A stretch of 64,000 bases of DNA from Glycomyces amatae (GCF_020991375.1 NZ_JAJLQZ010000022.1:22432-86431), one strand, 5' to 3'. Counted from the first letter of the stretch, positions 12,751 to 21,526 are shown. The notes: generated from the sequence alone by a model not told the origin. Program-made: numbers and translations.

Positions 12751-12787
12751 CCCGGAACCCGCCTCCCTCGAACGGAAGTGAACGCCG

Positions 12788-12862
12788 ATGAGCCCGCACC
12801 CGTCGCCCCGCCCAGCCGGCTCGCTGCGCTCACCTTCCCCGAACCGGAGTGAACGCCGATGA
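12788..12862 (+). CDS. Possible leader mini-ORF 1 (24 codons)
   Basis: Begins at the ATG of repeat copy 1, after a GGAAGTG ribosome-binding-like sequence. It encodes a 24-residue peptide rich in Pro, Ser and Arg, starting MSPHPSPRPAGS. Its TGA overlaps the ATG of the next mini-ORF as ATGA, the arrangement of translationally coupled genes. It may be only a by-product of a duplicated start region; expression is unproven. Confidence 0.3.
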   Translation: MSPHPSPRPAGSLRSPSPNRSERR

Positions 12863-12930
12863 GCCCGCACCCGCCGCCCCGCCCAGCCGGCTCGCTGCGC
12901 TCGCCTTCCCCGAACCGGAGTGAACACTGA
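12859..12930 (+). CDS. Possible leader mini-ORF 2 (23 codons)
   Basis: Begins at the ATG of repeat copy 2, preceded by GGAGTGAAC. It encodes 23 residues nearly identical to mini-ORF 1 ([12 protein letters not shown]...). Its TGA overlaps the aroKB ATG as TGATG, so ribosomes ending here could restart on aroKB. Function, if any, would be in translation of the downstream gene. Confidence 0.3.
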   Translation: MSPHPPPRPAGSLRSPSPNRSEH

Positions 12931-14486
12931 TGAGTCTTGTCGTCATCGTCGGGCCGCCCGGGTCGGGCAAGACCACCATCGGCCAGGCCCTGGCCGAGGC
13001 GCTCGGCGCGCCCTTCCGCGACGCCGACGCCGACATCGCCGCCGCCGCGGGCAAGCCGATCCCCGACATCTTCGTCGACGACGGCGAGGACCACTTCCGC
13101 CTCCTCGAGCGCGAAGCGGTCCGCCGCGCCGTCGCCGAGCACGACGGCGTCCTCGCCCTGGGCGGCGGCGCCGTCCTCGCCGAGTCCACGCGCAAGCTCC
13201 TCGCCGACGTCACCGTCGTCCACCTGCGGGTCGACCTCGCCGAAGCGGTCAAGCGCACCGAACTCGACCGGGGCCGCCCGCTCCTCCAGGTCAACCCCCG
13301 CGCCACCCTGCGCCGGCTCATGGACGAGCGCCTGCCGCTCTACCGCGAGGTCGCCGACATCGAGATCGACACCACCGGAAGGGACGTGGCCGACGTGACC
13401 GACGAGATCACCGTGCGCCTGGCCGTGCGGATCGTGACCGTGAACGACGCCGACGCGCCGTACGACGTCCTCATCGGACACGGCACGACCGACCGCCTCT
13501 CCGAGTTCCTCGGGAAGGCCGCCCGCGTCGCCGTCCTCCACACCGCCAGCACCGCCCAGCTCGCCGAACGCGTCGGCGCCCTCGTCCCCGACGGGGTCGA
13601 GGCGACCCTCATGGAGCTGCCCGACGCCGAGGACGGCAAGACCGTCGCCGTCGCCGAGCAGTGCTGGGAGGCGCTCGGCGCCGAGGGCTTCACCCGCACC
13701 GACCTCGTCGTCGGCGTCGGCGGGGGCGCGGTCACCGACCTCGCCGGGTTCGTCGCCGCCTGCTGGCTGCGCGGCGTCGGCGTCGTCCACGTCCCGACCT
13801 CCCTGCTCGGCGCGGTCGACGCGGCCGTCGGCGGCAAGACCGGCGTGAACACCGCCGCCGGGAAGAACCTCGTCGGCGCCTTCCACCCGCCGCGCGCGGT
13901 CCTGGTCGACCTCGACAACTTCGCGACCCTGCCCGTGCGCGACCTCGCCGCGGGCCTCGCCGAGGTCGTCAAGGCCGGGTTCATCGCCGACCCGGTCATC
14001 CTCGACCTCGTCGAGGCCGACCCCGAGGCCGCCCTGGACGCCGCGAGCCCCGTGGTCGCCGAGCTCGTCGAGCGCGCCATCGCCGTCAAGGCCGCCGTGG
14101 TCGCCGCCGACCTCAAGGAGGGCGGCCTGCGCGCCGTCCTCAACTACGGGCACACCTTCGCCCACGCCATCGAGAAGCTCGAGCACTACCGCTGGCGCCA
14201 CGGCGACGCCGTCGCCGTCGGCATGGTCTACGCCGCCCACCTGAACGCGATCACCGGCCGCGTCGACCTCGTCGAGCGCACCAAGGCCGTGCTCGCCTCG
14301 CTCGGGCTGCCGACCGCGTACGAGGCCGGGCGCTGGGACGACCTCCTCAAGGTCATGAAGATCGACAAGAAGAACGTCGGCGCGACCCAGCGGTTCGTGC
14401 TCCTCGACGCGCTCGCCGAACCCGTGGTCGTCGACGACGTCACGGCCGAGCAGCAGCGCGAGGCCTACGAGAGGCTCACGGCATGA
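12930..14486 (+). CDS. aroKB: Bifunctional shikimate kinase / 3-dehydroquinate synthase (fusion)
   Basis: A 518-residue fusion of two shikimate enzymes that are separate proteins in most bacteria. Residues 1 to about 168 are shikimate kinase: P-loop GPPGSGKTT at residues 8-16, a DADADI shikimate-binding region, LALGGGAV, and R-G-RPLL in the lid. Residues from about 172 are the NAD-dependent 3-dehydroquinate synthase: [49 protein letters not shown] and HGDAVAVGM. The two catalyse steps 5 and 2 of the pathway. There is no internal stop or likely internal start, so it appears to be a true fusion. The ATG overlaps the stop of mini-ORF 2, and the TGA overlaps the ATG of aroQ. Confidence 0.96.
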   Translation: MSLVVIVGPPGSGKTTIGQALAEALGAPFRDADADIAAAAGKPIPDIFVDDGEDHFRLLEREAVRRAVAEHDGVLALGGGAVLAESTRKLLADVTVVHLRVDLAEAVKRTELDRGRPLLQVNPRATLRRLMDERLPLYREVADIEIDTTGRDVADVTDEITVRLAVRIVTVNDADAPYDVLIGHGTTDRLSEFLGKAARVAVLHTASTAQLAERVGALVPDGVEATLMELPDAEDGKTVAVAEQCWEALGAEGFTRTDLVVGVGGGAVTDLAGFVAACWLRGVGVVHVPTSLLGAVDAAVGGKTGVNTAAGKNLVGAFHPPRAVLVDLDNFATLPVRDLAAGLAEVVKAGFIADPVILDLVEADPEAALDAASPVVAELVERAIAVKAAVVAADLKEGGLRAVLNYGHTFAHAIEKLEHYRWRHGDAVAVGMVYAAHLNAITGRVDLVERTKAVLASLGLPTAYEAGRWDDLLKVMKIDKKNVGATQRFVLLDALAEPVVVDDVTAEQQREAYERLTA

Positions 14487-14908
14487 AGGTCCTCGTCCTC
14501 AACGGCCCCAACCTGAACCGGCTCGGCAAGCGCGAGCCCGCGATCTACGGGTCGCAGACGCTCGCTGACCTCGAGGCGCTCTGCGCCAAGGCGGGGGAGG
14601 AGCTGGGCCTCGACGTGGACTTCCGCCAGACCAACCACGAGGGCGAACTCCTCGAATGGCTCCACGAGGCCGCCGACGAGGCCTGCCCCGTGGTCCTCAA
14701 CGCCGCCGCCTGGACCCACACGTCCGTCGCCGTCGGCGACGCGTGCGCCCAGCTCACGGCCCCGCTCATCGAGGTCCACCTCTCCAACGTCCACAAACGC
14801 GAAGCGTTCAGGCACCACTCGTTCGTGTCGGCCCACGCCGAGGGCGTCATCGCGGGCCTCGGCCCCGACGGCTACACGGCCGCGCTGCGGCACCTCGCCG
14901 CCCGCTGA
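14483..14908 (+). CDS. aroQ: 3-dehydroquinate dehydratase, type II
   Basis: Third shikimate step: it removes water from 3-dehydroquinate. 141 residues, the usual size of the dodecameric type II enzyme. Signatures: [18 protein letters not shown] with the catalytic Tyr, [27 protein letters not shown], and [17 protein letters not shown] with the catalytic His. Its ATG overlaps the aroKB stop by 4 bases, so the two are translationally coupled. Confidence 0.97.
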   Translation: MKVLVLNGPNLNRLGKREPAIYGSQTLADLEALCAKAGEELGLDVDFRQTNHEGELLEWLHEAADEACPVVLNAAAWTHTSVAVGDACAQLTAPLIEVHLSNVHKREAFRHHSFVSAHAEGVIAGLGPDGYTAALRHLAAR

Positions 14909-14993
14909 ACCCCGCGGCGGCCCGGAGGCGCCGACCGCGGCGGAGCTGCCGAAACCGGGCGTGACCGCCCCGCCGCGGTGGTTATATGACCTG

Positions 14994-16331
14994 GTGGAAC
15001 TCAAGGACACCGTCGCCGGGCTCATGCCGCGGCTCGCCGACGACCTCGAACGGCTCGTCGCCATCCCGTCGATCGCCTTCCCGAACCATCCGAGCGAACC
15101 CGTCGAGCAGGCCCACGACCACGTGGTCGAACTGCTCCGCGACGCGGGTGTTCAGGACATCGAGCGGCTCGACCTCCCCGACACCGCGCCCGTGATCACC
15201 GGCGGCATCCCGGCCCCGCCCGGCGCGCCCACCGTGCTCCTCTACGGGCACTACGACGTCCAACCGCCCGGCGACGAAACAGCCTGGGACACACCGCCGT
15301 TCACCCCCGTCCGCAGGGACGGCGCGATCCACGGCCGCGGCGCCGCCGACTGCAAGGGCAACCTCATCGCCCACATCGGCGCCCTCCGCGCCCACGGCGG
15401 CAGGCCGCCCGTGGGCGTCCGCATCGCCTTCGAAGGCCAGGAGGAGTACGGCTCCGCCTTCGACGACTACCCGCCCACCGACCCCGGCCGCTTCGCCGCC
15501 GACGCCATGCTCATCTGCGACATGGGGAACGTCCGGCCCGGCTCGCCCACCCTCACCGTCGCCCTGCGCGGCGCGGCCGACGTCTTCGTCGAGGTCCGCA
15601 CGCTCGCGCGGCCGGTCCACTCCGGCGAGTTCGGCGGCGCCGCGCCGGACGCCCTGCTCACCCTCGTCGCCGCCCTCGCGAGCCTCCACGACGCGGACGG
15701 GAACGTCGCCGTCCCCGAGCTGCGCCGCGACGCCTGGGACGGCACCGCCTACACCGACGAGGAGTTCGCCGACCTCACCGGGATGCTCCCCGGCACCGCC
15801 CAGCTCGGCACCGGCCCCATCGGCGAGCGCCTCTGGCACGGCCCCGCGATCACCGTGATCGGCCTCGACGCGCCCGCCGTGGACACCGCGGCCTCCGCCG
15901 TCGTGCCCTACGCGCGCGCCTACCTCAACGTCCGCGTCCACCCCGAGCAGGACGTCAAGGAAGGCCGGGCCGCTGTCATGCGCCACCTGGAGTCCCTGCG
16001 GCCCTTCGGCATCGAGCTCAAGGTCACTGCCGGGGACGCCGGGGCCGGGTTCGCCGCGAAGACCGGTGGGCCCGCCTACCGCGCCATGCAGCGCGCGATG
16101 GGCGCCGCCTGGGGCACCGAGGTCGTCGAGATGGCCTCCGGCGGGTCCATCCCGCTCGTCAACGCGCTCGCCGCGGCCCACCCGGACGCCGAGATCCTCA
16201 TGTTCGGCGCCGAGGACGGCGAATGCGGCCTCCACGGCCCCAACGAGAGGGTCCTCCTCGACGAGGTCGAGAAGACCGTCCTCGCCGAGGCCGCGTTCTT
16301 CGACGAGTACGCGAAGGCGGCCCGGCGATGA
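14994..16331 (+). CDS. M20-family metallopeptidase (dipeptidase)
   Basis: Zinc-dependent cytoplasmic peptidase of the ArgE/DapE/CNDP group. It likely hydrolyses dipeptides or N-acyl amino acids. Metal-site motifs are present: LLYGHYDVQPPGD, GRGAADCKGN and FEGQEEYGS, with a dimerisation domain between them. I prefer the GTG at 14994, giving MELKDTVAGLMPRL, because family members begin this way and an AT-rich TTATAT sits 6 bases upstream as a possible leaderless -10. The GTG at 14961 is an 11-residue-longer alternative. The stop overlaps the ATG of the transporter gene as ATGA, so peptidase and transporter are made together, perhaps for use of peptides or acylated amino acids. Confidence 0.9.
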   Translation: MELKDTVAGLMPRLADDLERLVAIPSIAFPNHPSEPVEQAHDHVVELLRDAGVQDIERLDLPDTAPVITGGIPAPPGAPTVLLYGHYDVQPPGDETAWDTPPFTPVRRDGAIHGRGAADCKGNLIAHIGALRAHGGRPPVGVRIAFEGQEEYGSAFDDYPPTDPGRFAADAMLICDMGNVRPGSPTLTVALRGAADVFVEVRTLARPVHSGEFGGAAPDALLTLVAALASLHDADGNVAVPELRRDAWDGTAYTDEEFADLTGMLPGTAQLGTGPIGERLWHGPAITVIGLDAPAVDTAASAVVPYARAYLNVRVHPEQDVKEGRAAVMRHLESLRPFGIELKVTAGDAGAGFAAKTGGPAYRAMQRAMGAAWGTEVVEMASGGSIPLVNALAAAHPDAEILMFGAEDGECGLHGPNERVLLDEVEKTVLAEAAFFDEYAKAARR

Positions 16332-17884
16332 GCGCCGAGACGAGCGGCGCCGGGGCCGGCACCGACGGCACCGGTACCGATGGCACCGGCACCGGCGAAC
16401 CCGAGTCCAGGCAGTGGAAGTTCCCCACCGCCTACACCGTGCTCGCCGTCGTCACCCTCGCCGTCTGGGCCCTCGCCTTCGTCATCCCGCCCGGCCGGTA
16501 CGCCCTCGACGACGAGGGCCGCCCCGTCCAGGGCTCCTACGAGCGGATCGACGGCGACCAGTCCTTCGGCGACCGCCTCTACGACCTGTTCCTCTCCCCG
16601 GTCAACGGCCTCTACGGCGTCCAGGACCCCGCCACGGGCCTGGTCGCCCCCGGCAACACCGGCGACCTCTACGGCGCGGTCTCGGTGTTCCTCTTCGTGC
16701 TCGCCGTGGGCGCCTTCATCACCGTCACCTTCGCCACCGGCGCCCTCGACCGCGGCATCGGCCGCCTCGCCCACCGCCTGCGCGACCGCGGCATCCTCCT
16801 CGTCCTCGGCGTCATGGTCGTCTTCGCGATCGCCGGCACCGTCGAGGGCTTCGCCGAGGAGACCCTCGGCTTCTACGCCCTGCTGGTGCCCCTGACCCTC
16901 GCGCTCGGCTACGACCGCATGACCGCCGTCGGCGCGATCATCCTCGGCGCGGGCGTCGGCGTCCTGTGCTCCACCGTCAACCCCTTCGCCACCGGCACCG
17001 CCTCCTCCGCCGCGGGCGTCGCCATCGGGGACGGCATCGGCCTGCGCCTGGCGATGCTCGTCGTCCTCACCGCCGCCACCATCGGCTACGTCCTCTGGTA
17101 CGCCCGGCGCGTCAAGAAGGACCCCGCCAAGTCCCTCTCGGGCTGGCAGGACGGCGACCGCGAGGCGAGCGCCTCCGAAGCGCCCGTGCCCGACCCGCTC
17201 ACCGGCCGCCAGCGGTTCGCGCTCTGGTTCGTCGCCCTCACGTTCCTGTTCATGATCTTCGCGATCATCCCGTGGGCCTCCGTGGTCGAAGGGCCCGACG
17301 CCGCGTCCTACCCGTGGCAGCTCGACTGGTACTTCCCCGAGCTCACCGCCATGTTCCTGGTCGCCGCGGTGGTCACCGGCATCGTCGCAGGGCTCGGCGA
17401 GGAGGGCCTGACGTCGAAGATCGTCGCCGGGTTCGGCGACTTCGTCGGCGCGGGCCTGGTCATCGTCCTCGCCCGCGGCGTCACCGTCATCATGAACAAC
17501 GCCCACATCACCGACACGGTCCTGCACTCCCTCGAAGGAGTGGTCTCGGGGACCTCCTCGGGCGTCTTCGCCGTCGCGGTCTTCGTCGTGAACATCCCGC
17601 TGGCGTTCCTCATCCCCTCCACCTCCGGGCACGCCACGCTCGCCATGCCGATCATGGCGCCCCTGGCCGACTTCGCGGGCGTCCCGCGCTCCCTGGTGAT
17701 CACCGCCTGGCAGTCCGCCAGCGGCTGGATGAACCTCATCGCCCCGACCACCGCCGTCGTCATGGGCGGCCTCGCCCTGGCGAAGGTCCGCTACGACCGC
17801 TACCTGCGCTTCGTCGCCCCGCTGCTCCTGATCCTCTTCGTGCTCGTCTGCGCCTTCCTGGTGCTCGGCGCCGCCGCCTCCTGA
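16328..17884 (+). CDS. YfcC/DcuC-type membrane transporter
   Basis: 518-residue polytopic membrane protein with about 12 hydrophobic segments. It matches the YfcC family (C4-dicarboxylate anaerobic carrier-like, PF03606). Characteristic stretches include FVIPPGRYALDDEG at the first loop, VEGFAEETLGFY, GVLCSTVNPFATG, and IPSTSGHATLAMPIMAPLADF near the end. Family members are thought to carry amino acids, arginine/ornithine or short-chain acids, but the substrate is not known here. The N-terminus has a Gly/Thr/Asp repeat before the first membrane span. The 4-base overlap with the M20 peptidase gene suggests that the transporter supplies its substrate or exports its product. Confidence 0.85.
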   Translation: MSAETSGAGAGTDGTGTDGTGTGEPESRQWKFPTAYTVLAVVTLAVWALAFVIPPGRYALDDEGRPVQGSYERIDGDQSFGDRLYDLFLSPVNGLYGVQDPATGLVAPGNTGDLYGAVSVFLFVLAVGAFITVTFATGALDRGIGRLAHRLRDRGILLVLGVMVVFAIAGTVEGFAEETLGFYALLVPLTLALGYDRMTAVGAIILGAGVGVLCSTVNPFATGTASSAAGVAIGDGIGLRLAMLVVLTAATIGYVLWYARRVKKDPAKSLSGWQDGDREASASEAPVPDPLTGRQRFALWFVALTFLFMIFAIIPWASVVEGPDAASYPWQLDWYFPELTAMFLVAAVVTGIVAGLGEEGLTSKIVAGFGDFVGAGLVIVLARGVTVIMNNAHITDTVLHSLEGVVSGTSSGVFAVAVFVVNIPLAFLIPSTSGHATLAMPIMAPLADFAGVPRSLVITAWQSASGWMNLIAPTTAVVMGGLALAKVRYDRYLRFVAPLLLILFVLVCAFLVLGAAAS

Positions 17885-17916
17885 GCAGGAGCGCTGCGCC
17901 GCTGTTCACAGCCGGT

Positions 17917-17945
17917 GCGGGCGGGAAGGGCCGGTGCCCGCCCGC
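17917..17945 (+). terminator. Hairpin terminator after the transporter gene
   Basis: A 9-bp stem GCGGGCGGG/CCCGCCCGC with an 11-base loop, directly followed by the efp promoter region. Confidence 0.55.
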
Positions 17946-17949
17946 CCGC

Positions 17950-17969
17950 TACCATTGACGGTCGGTCAA
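17950..17969 (+). promoter_or_regulatory. efp promoter region with inverted repeat
   Basis: TACCAT (17950-17955) fits a TAnnnT -10, with a start near 17962. It overlaps a small inverted repeat, TTGAC ggtcg GTCAA (17955-17969). The leader is about 40 bases. Confidence 0.4.
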
Positions 17970-18001
17970 GTCAGAACCTCTACCGAAAGAGACGAACGCC
18001 C

Positions 18002-18559
18002 GTGGCATCCACGAACGACCTCAAGAACGGCATGGTGCTCAACCTGGAGGGCCAGCTCTGGCAGGTCCAGGAATTCCAGCACGTCAAGCCCGGCAAGGGC
18101 CCGGCGTTCGTGCGCACCACCCTCAAGCAGATCCCCTCGGGCAAGATCGTCGACAAGACCTTCAACGCCGGCACCAAGGTCGACACCGCGAACGTCGACC
18201 GCCGCACCATGAGCTACCTCTACAAGGAGGGCGAGGACTTCGTGTTCATGGACATGGAGTCCTACGAGCAGTTCCCGCTCGGCCCCGCCCTGGTCGGCGA
18301 CGCCGCCAAGTTCATGCTGGAGAACTCCGAGGTCACCGTCGCCTGGCACGACGGCAAGGCGCTCTCGGTCGAGCTGCCCGCCTCGGTCGAGCTCGTCATC
18401 ACCTACACCGAGCCCGGCCTCCAGGGCGACCGCTCCTCCGGCGGCACCAAGCCCGCCACCGTCGAGACCGGCGCCCAGGTCCTGGTGCCGCTGTTCATCG
18501 ACAACGGCGAGAAGATCAAGGTCGACACCCGCGACGGCAAATACCTCTCCCGGGCATAG
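18002..18559 (+). CDS. efp: Elongation factor P
   Basis: Ribosome-binding factor that relieves stalling at polyproline stretches. 185 residues, normal length, with the three beta-barrel domains of the family. The lysine-tip loop reads [12 protein letters not shown]; actinobacterial EF-P commonly has an unmodified or differently modified lysine here. The C-terminus [11 protein letters not shown] is typical. GTG 18002 is preceded by a weak GAAAGAG. nusB starts 3 bases after the stop, so the two form an operon. Confidence 0.97.
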   Translation: MASTNDLKNGMVLNLEGQLWQVQEFQHVKPGKGPAFVRTTLKQIPSGKIVDKTFNAGTKVDTANVDRRTMSYLYKEGEDFVFMDMESYEQFPLGPALVGDAAKFMLENSEVTVAWHDGKALSVELPASVELVITYTEPGLQGDRSSGGTKPATVETGAQVLVPLFIDNGEKIKVDTRDGKYLSRA

Positions 18560-18561
18560 GC

Positions 18562-19068
18562 GTGGGGAACCAGCAGCACGGACCCTCACGACTCTCCGCC
18601 CGCACCAAATGGCGGATGCGCGCCGTCGAGATCCTGTACGAGGCCGAGAGCCGCGACGTCGAGCCCTCGAAGGTCCTCGCCGAGCGCGCGTCCCGGGCCT
18701 TCGACGATCCCGAGGCCCCGCGTCTGCCCGCTTACGCCGAGACGCTCGTGCGCGGCGTGGCCGAGCAGCTCGACGAGCTGGACGACGCCATCGGCCGGGC
18801 CGCCTCCGGCTGGGCCGTCGAGCGACTCCCCGCCGTCGACCGCAACGTCCTGCGCGTGGGCCTCTACGAGATCCGCCACGTCGACGACGTCGACACGGCG
18901 GTGGCCATCAAGGAGGCCATGCGCGTCGCCGAGCAGATCGGCTCCTCCGACGACACCTCGTTCGTCAACGCCGTCCTCGACGCGGCCGCCAAGGCCGCCC
19001 CGAAGCCGGAAGAGGACGTGCCGGGCTGGAACCGGGTCGCCTTGGACGAGGACCGGGACGAGTTCTAG
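18562..19068 (+). CDS. nusB: Transcription antitermination factor NusB
   Basis: Helical RNA-binding factor that, with S10/NusE, binds boxA and supports rRNA antitermination. 168 residues. Family features: ARTKWRMRAVEILYEAE near the N-terminus, VERLPAVDRNVLRVGLYEI, and the ending DDTSFVNAVLDAA. A basic N-terminal extension and an acidic C-terminal tail flank the core. The GTG start lies 3 bases after the efp stop; efp-nusB is a common actinobacterial pair. A strong hairpin lies between it and the convergent bldD. Confidence 0.95.
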   Translation: MGNQQHGPSRLSARTKWRMRAVEILYEAESRDVEPSKVLAERASRAFDDPEAPRLPAYAETLVRGVAEQLDELDDAIGRAASGWAVERLPAVDRNVLRVGLYEIRHVDDVDTAVAIKEAMRVAEQIGSSDDTSFVNAVLDAAAKAAPKPEEDVPGWNRVALDEDRDEF

Positions 19069-19110
19069 AGCGAAGGCGGCCGGGGCCCCCTGAGCCCGGT
19101 CAGGCCATGC

Positions 19111-19208
19111 GGTGCCGCAGGCGAAGTGAAAGCGGCCGGGGCCCGTTCCGGTGAGCGTGGTCGGGGTCCGGGCGCGTCGGTGCCGCAGGCGAAGTGGAAG
19201 CGGCCGGG
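19111..19208 (+). repeat. Local direct repeat, period 68
   Basis: GGTGCCGCAGGCGAAGTG followed by (A/G)AAGCGGCCGGG occurs at 19111 and again at 19179 in the 189-base spacer after nusB. The second copy supplies the left arm of the terminator hairpin. The block probably arose by local duplication of a terminator-like sequence. Confidence 0.6.
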
Positions 19209-19235
19209 CCCCCCGATCCGGGGCCCGGCCGCTTC
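19197..19235. terminator. Bidirectional terminator between nusB and bldD
   Basis: A perfect 16-bp stem (19197-19212 with 19220-19235) and a 7-base loop, between convergent genes. Confidence 0.8.
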
Positions 19236-19257
19236 CTCGTCTTCGAGGGGTGGGGCG

Positions 19258-19758
19258 CTACTCGCCGTCCGAGGCGAAGAACGCCTGGAGGTCGTGCACG
19301 AGGACGCCGTAGTCCTCGAGCTTCTCGATCAGGCCCGAAGGCGTGGTCGAGTAGACCACCGCGAGGGTGTAGAGGTCGTCGGCGCGGATCGAGAGGATCC
19401 GGCCGTTGTAGTCGCCGCGGCGCTGCTGGATGGAGCGCGCCAGCTTGGCCACGTGCTCCAGCTCGGGGTCGGGGTGGTCGTAGAGCGCCTCGAGGTTGAG
19501 GACGATCTTCTCGGCCTGCTCGACCGGCAGCGGCACGCCCTCGGGGAGCAGCTCGGAGACCGGGATCCGGTAGAAGTCGGCCAACTCGGCGAGGCGGCTG
19601 ACCGTGATGGACCGGTCGCCCCGCTCGTAGGAACCGATGACGACGGCCTTCCACTTGCCGCCGGACTTGTCCTCGACGCCTTGCAGCGACAGCCCCTGCT
19701 GCATGCGGATGTCACGCAGCCGGTTGCCGAGCGCCTTGGCGTAGTCAGATGTCGCCAT
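19258..19758 (-). CDS. bldD: Developmental master regulator BldD
   Basis: c-di-GMP-responsive repressor that holds sporulating actinomycetes in vegetative growth. 166 residues. The N-terminal XRE-type HTH (YAKALGNRLRDIRMQQGLSL...VVIGSYERGDRSITVSRLAELADFY) closely matches Streptomyces BldD. The C-terminal domain keeps the c-di-GMP signature RxD-X8-RxxD exactly: RGD, eight residues, then RADD. It should therefore dimerise around tetrameric c-di-GMP. Start ATG 19758 gives the canonical MATSDYAK; a longer frame upstream is not conserved. GGAG lies 11 bases before the ATG. A BldD-box-like sequence in its own promoter suggests autoregulation. It is divergent from pyrR. Confidence 0.95.
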   Translation of the reverse strand: MATSDYAKALGNRLRDIRMQQGLSLQGVEDKSGGKWKAVVIGSYERGDRSITVSRLAELADFYRIPVSELLPEGVPLPVEQAEKIVLNLEALYDHPDPELEHVAKLARSIQQRRGDYNGRILSIRADDLYTLAVVYSTTPSGLIEKLEDYGVLVHDLQAFFASDGE

Positions 19759-19792
19759 GCTGGGATCAACTCCAATTTTCGGTACGAGAGGA

Positions 19793-19821
19793 ATCCTATT
19801 GTTGACTACGGTCGGTGACCA
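19793..19821 (-). promoter_or_regulatory. bldD promoter with BldD-box-like sequence
   Basis: On the minus strand, TGGTCA (19821-19816), a 17-base spacer, and TAGGAT (19798-19793). TCAC-N5-GTAG lies within the -35 and spacer. It matches the outer bases of the palindromic BldD box (TnAC...GTnA) in part, consistent with autorepression, but the match is incomplete. Confidence 0.5.
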
Positions 19822-19942
19822 TCGGCCGTTGGGGTGCCCCCAAACAGTGTTCTTCGTCGCGTGGACCCCTCGCAACCGCCAGGCAAACCTTACTAAACCC
19901 GTCATCATGCCGCGTATCGGCGCCCTGCATTTGGGATCGGTC

Positions 19943-19971
19943 TTTACGCTCCGTCACCGGCGACGTAGGAT
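19943..19971 (+). promoter_or_regulatory. Promoter of the pyr operon
   Basis: TTTACG (19943-19948), a 17-base spacer, and TAGGAT (19966-19971). Transcription would start near 19978 and give a 53-base leader before pyrR. Confidence 0.65.
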
Positions 19972-20002
19972 GGCCCGCGACGAAACCGTTCTTTAACAGA
20001 CC

Positions 20003-20014
20003 GTCCAGTGAGGC
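20003..20014 (+). promoter_or_regulatory. PyrR-binding loop in the pyr leader RNA
   Basis: GTCCAGTGAGGC matches the PyrR-binding RNA consensus RUCCNGNGAGGY at every position. It is closed by CCG/CGG and lies 5-16 bases before the AAGGAGG ribosome binding site of pyrR. No terminator-antiterminator pair is visible. The arrangement fits translational repression, as described for mycobacterial pyrR, rather than the attenuation used by Bacillus. Confidence 0.75.
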
Positions 20015-20030
20015 GGAGAAGGAGGTTCGC

Positions 20031-20609
20031 GTGGTTTCCCCTGCCCTCAGGCAGAACGAGGAAGACCCGTCGGGCAAGCACATCCTCGCGGCCGACGACA
20101 TCGGCCGCATCCTCGACCGGATCGCCCACCAGATCCTCGAGAAGACCAAGGGCGCCCCCGACACCATGCTCCTGGGCATCCCCACGCGCGGCGTCGCCCT
20201 CGCGGGCCGCCTCGCCGACCGCATCAGGCGCTTCGCCGACCTCGACGTCCCCGCCGGGACGCTCGACATCACCCTCTACCGGGACGACCTGCGCCGCAAC
20301 GCCCTCCGGGCCCTCGGCCCGACCGAGCTGCCGCCCGGCGGCGTGGACGACCAGCGCGTCATCCTCGTCGACGACGTCCTCTACTCCGGGCGCACCGTGC
20401 GCGCCGCGCTCAACGCCCTCTACGACCTGGGCCGGCCCGCCAGCGTCCAGCTCGCCATCCTGGTCGACCGCGGCCACCGCGAGCTGCCCATCCGCGCCGA
20501 CTACGTCGGCAAGAACATCCCCACCGCCCGCGACGAGAACGTGGCCGTGCGCCTGGTCGAGTACGACGGCCTCGACGCGGTGGTGCTGACCGGAGGCCGG
20601 GAGCGATGA
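20031..20609 (+). CDS. pyrR: Bifunctional pyr regulator / uracil phosphoribosyltransferase PyrR
   Basis: UMP-sensing RNA-binding protein that represses the pyr operon and has uracil phosphoribosyltransferase activity. 192 residues. The PRPP-binding loop [18 protein letters not shown] is intact, as are [12 protein letters not shown] and [19 protein letters not shown] 20031 is preceded by AAGGAGG at good spacing; the open frame runs further upstream, but that part is promoter and leader. First gene of a chain in which each start overlaps the previous stop (pyrR-pyrB ATGA). Confidence 0.97.
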   Translation: MVSPALRQNEEDPSGKHILAADDIGRILDRIAHQILEKTKGAPDTMLLGIPTRGVALAGRLADRIRRFADLDVPAGTLDITLYRDDLRRNALRALGPTELPPGGVDDQRVILVDDVLYSGRTVRAALNALYDLGRPASVQLAILVDRGHRELPIRADYVGKNIPTARDENVAVRLVEYDGLDAVVLTGGRER

Positions 20610-21526
20610 AGCACCTGCTCACCACCAAGGACCTGACCCGCGACGAGGCCGAGCTCATCCTCGACGTCACCGAGCAGATGGCCGAGGCCGTCACCGGGCG
20701 CGAGGTCCCCAAGCTCCCCGCGCTGCGCGGGCGCACCGTCGTCAACCTCTTCTACGAGGACTCCACGCGCACCCGCACCTCCTTCGAGACCGCCGCCAAG
20801 CGCCTCAGCGCCGACGTCGTCAACTTCGCGGCCAAGACCTCCAGCGTCAACAAGGGCGAGAGCCTGCGCGACACCGCGCTCACCCTCCAGGCCATGGGCG
20901 CCGACGCCGTCGTCATCCGCCACCCCGCCGCGGGCGCCCCGCAGCGGCTCACCGAGTGGCTCGACGGCGCGGTCCTCAACGCCGGGGACGGCACCCACGC
21001 CCACCCGACGCAGGCCCTGCTCGACGCCTACACCATGAAGCGGCGCCTCGGCGGCGTCGAGGGCCGCACCGTCGCGATCGTCGGCGACATCCTCCACTCG
21101 CGGGTCGCCCGCTCCAACGTGTGGCTGCTGTCCAAACTGGGCGCCAACGTGCGCCTGATCGGCCCGCCCACCCTGCTGCCCAAGGACATCGACGGGTGGC
21201 CGGTCGAGATCGGCTACGACCTCGACGCGAGCCTCAAGGGCGTCGACGCGGTCATGATGCTGCGCGTCCAGCGCGAGCGCCAGAACGCGGCGTTCTTCCC
21301 GACCGCGGGCGAGTACTCCCGCCTCTACGGGCTCGACGAGCGCCGCCTGGCGCTCCTGCCCGACCACGCGATCGTCATGCACCCCGGCCCGATGAACCGC
21401 GGCATGGAGATCGCCGCCACCGTCGCCGACTCGCCCCGCGCCACCATCACCGAGCAGGTGACCAACGGCGTCTGGGTCCGCATGGCCGTCCTCTACCTCC
21501 TCCTCACGAACGGAGAAGCCCGGTGA
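20606..21526 (+). CDS. pyrB: Aspartate carbamoyltransferase catalytic subunit
   Basis: Second step of UMP synthesis: carbamoyl phosphate plus aspartate gives carbamoyl aspartate. 306 residues. The carbamoyl phosphate loop reads [13 protein letters not shown]; also [17 protein letters not shown], and [11 protein letters not shown] near the C-terminus. No regulatory subunit PyrI is present, as expected for actinobacteria. ATG overlaps the pyrR stop and the TGA overlaps the pyrC GTG, so translation is coupled through the operon. Confidence 0.98.
   Translation: MKHLLTTKDLTRDEAELILDVTEQMAEAVTGREVPKLPALRGRTVVNLFYEDSTRTRTSFETAAKRLSADVVNFAAKTSSVNKGESLRDTALTLQAMGADAVVIRHPAAGAPQRLTEWLDGAVLNAGDGTHAHPTQALLDAYTMKRRLGGVEGRTVAIVGDILHSRVARSNVWLLSKLGANVRLIGPPTLLPKDIDGWPVEIGYDLDASLKGVDAVMMLRVQRERQNAAFFPTAGEYSRLYGLDERRLALLPDHAIVMHPGPMNRGMEIAATVADSPRATITEQVTNGVWVRMAVLYLLLTNGEAR

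Larger units (their letters stand above)
12770..12934 (+). repeat. 71-bp tandem duplication containing start sites, before aroKB
   Basis: Two adjacent 71-base copies (12770-12840 and 12841-12911) differ at only a few positions. They are followed by a partial third copy (12912-12934) that is the real translation start region of aroKB. Each copy carries the same ribosome-binding-like GGAGTGAAC followed by GATGAG. The duplication therefore repeats the initiation region of aroKB together with a short coding tail. Confidence 0.85.
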
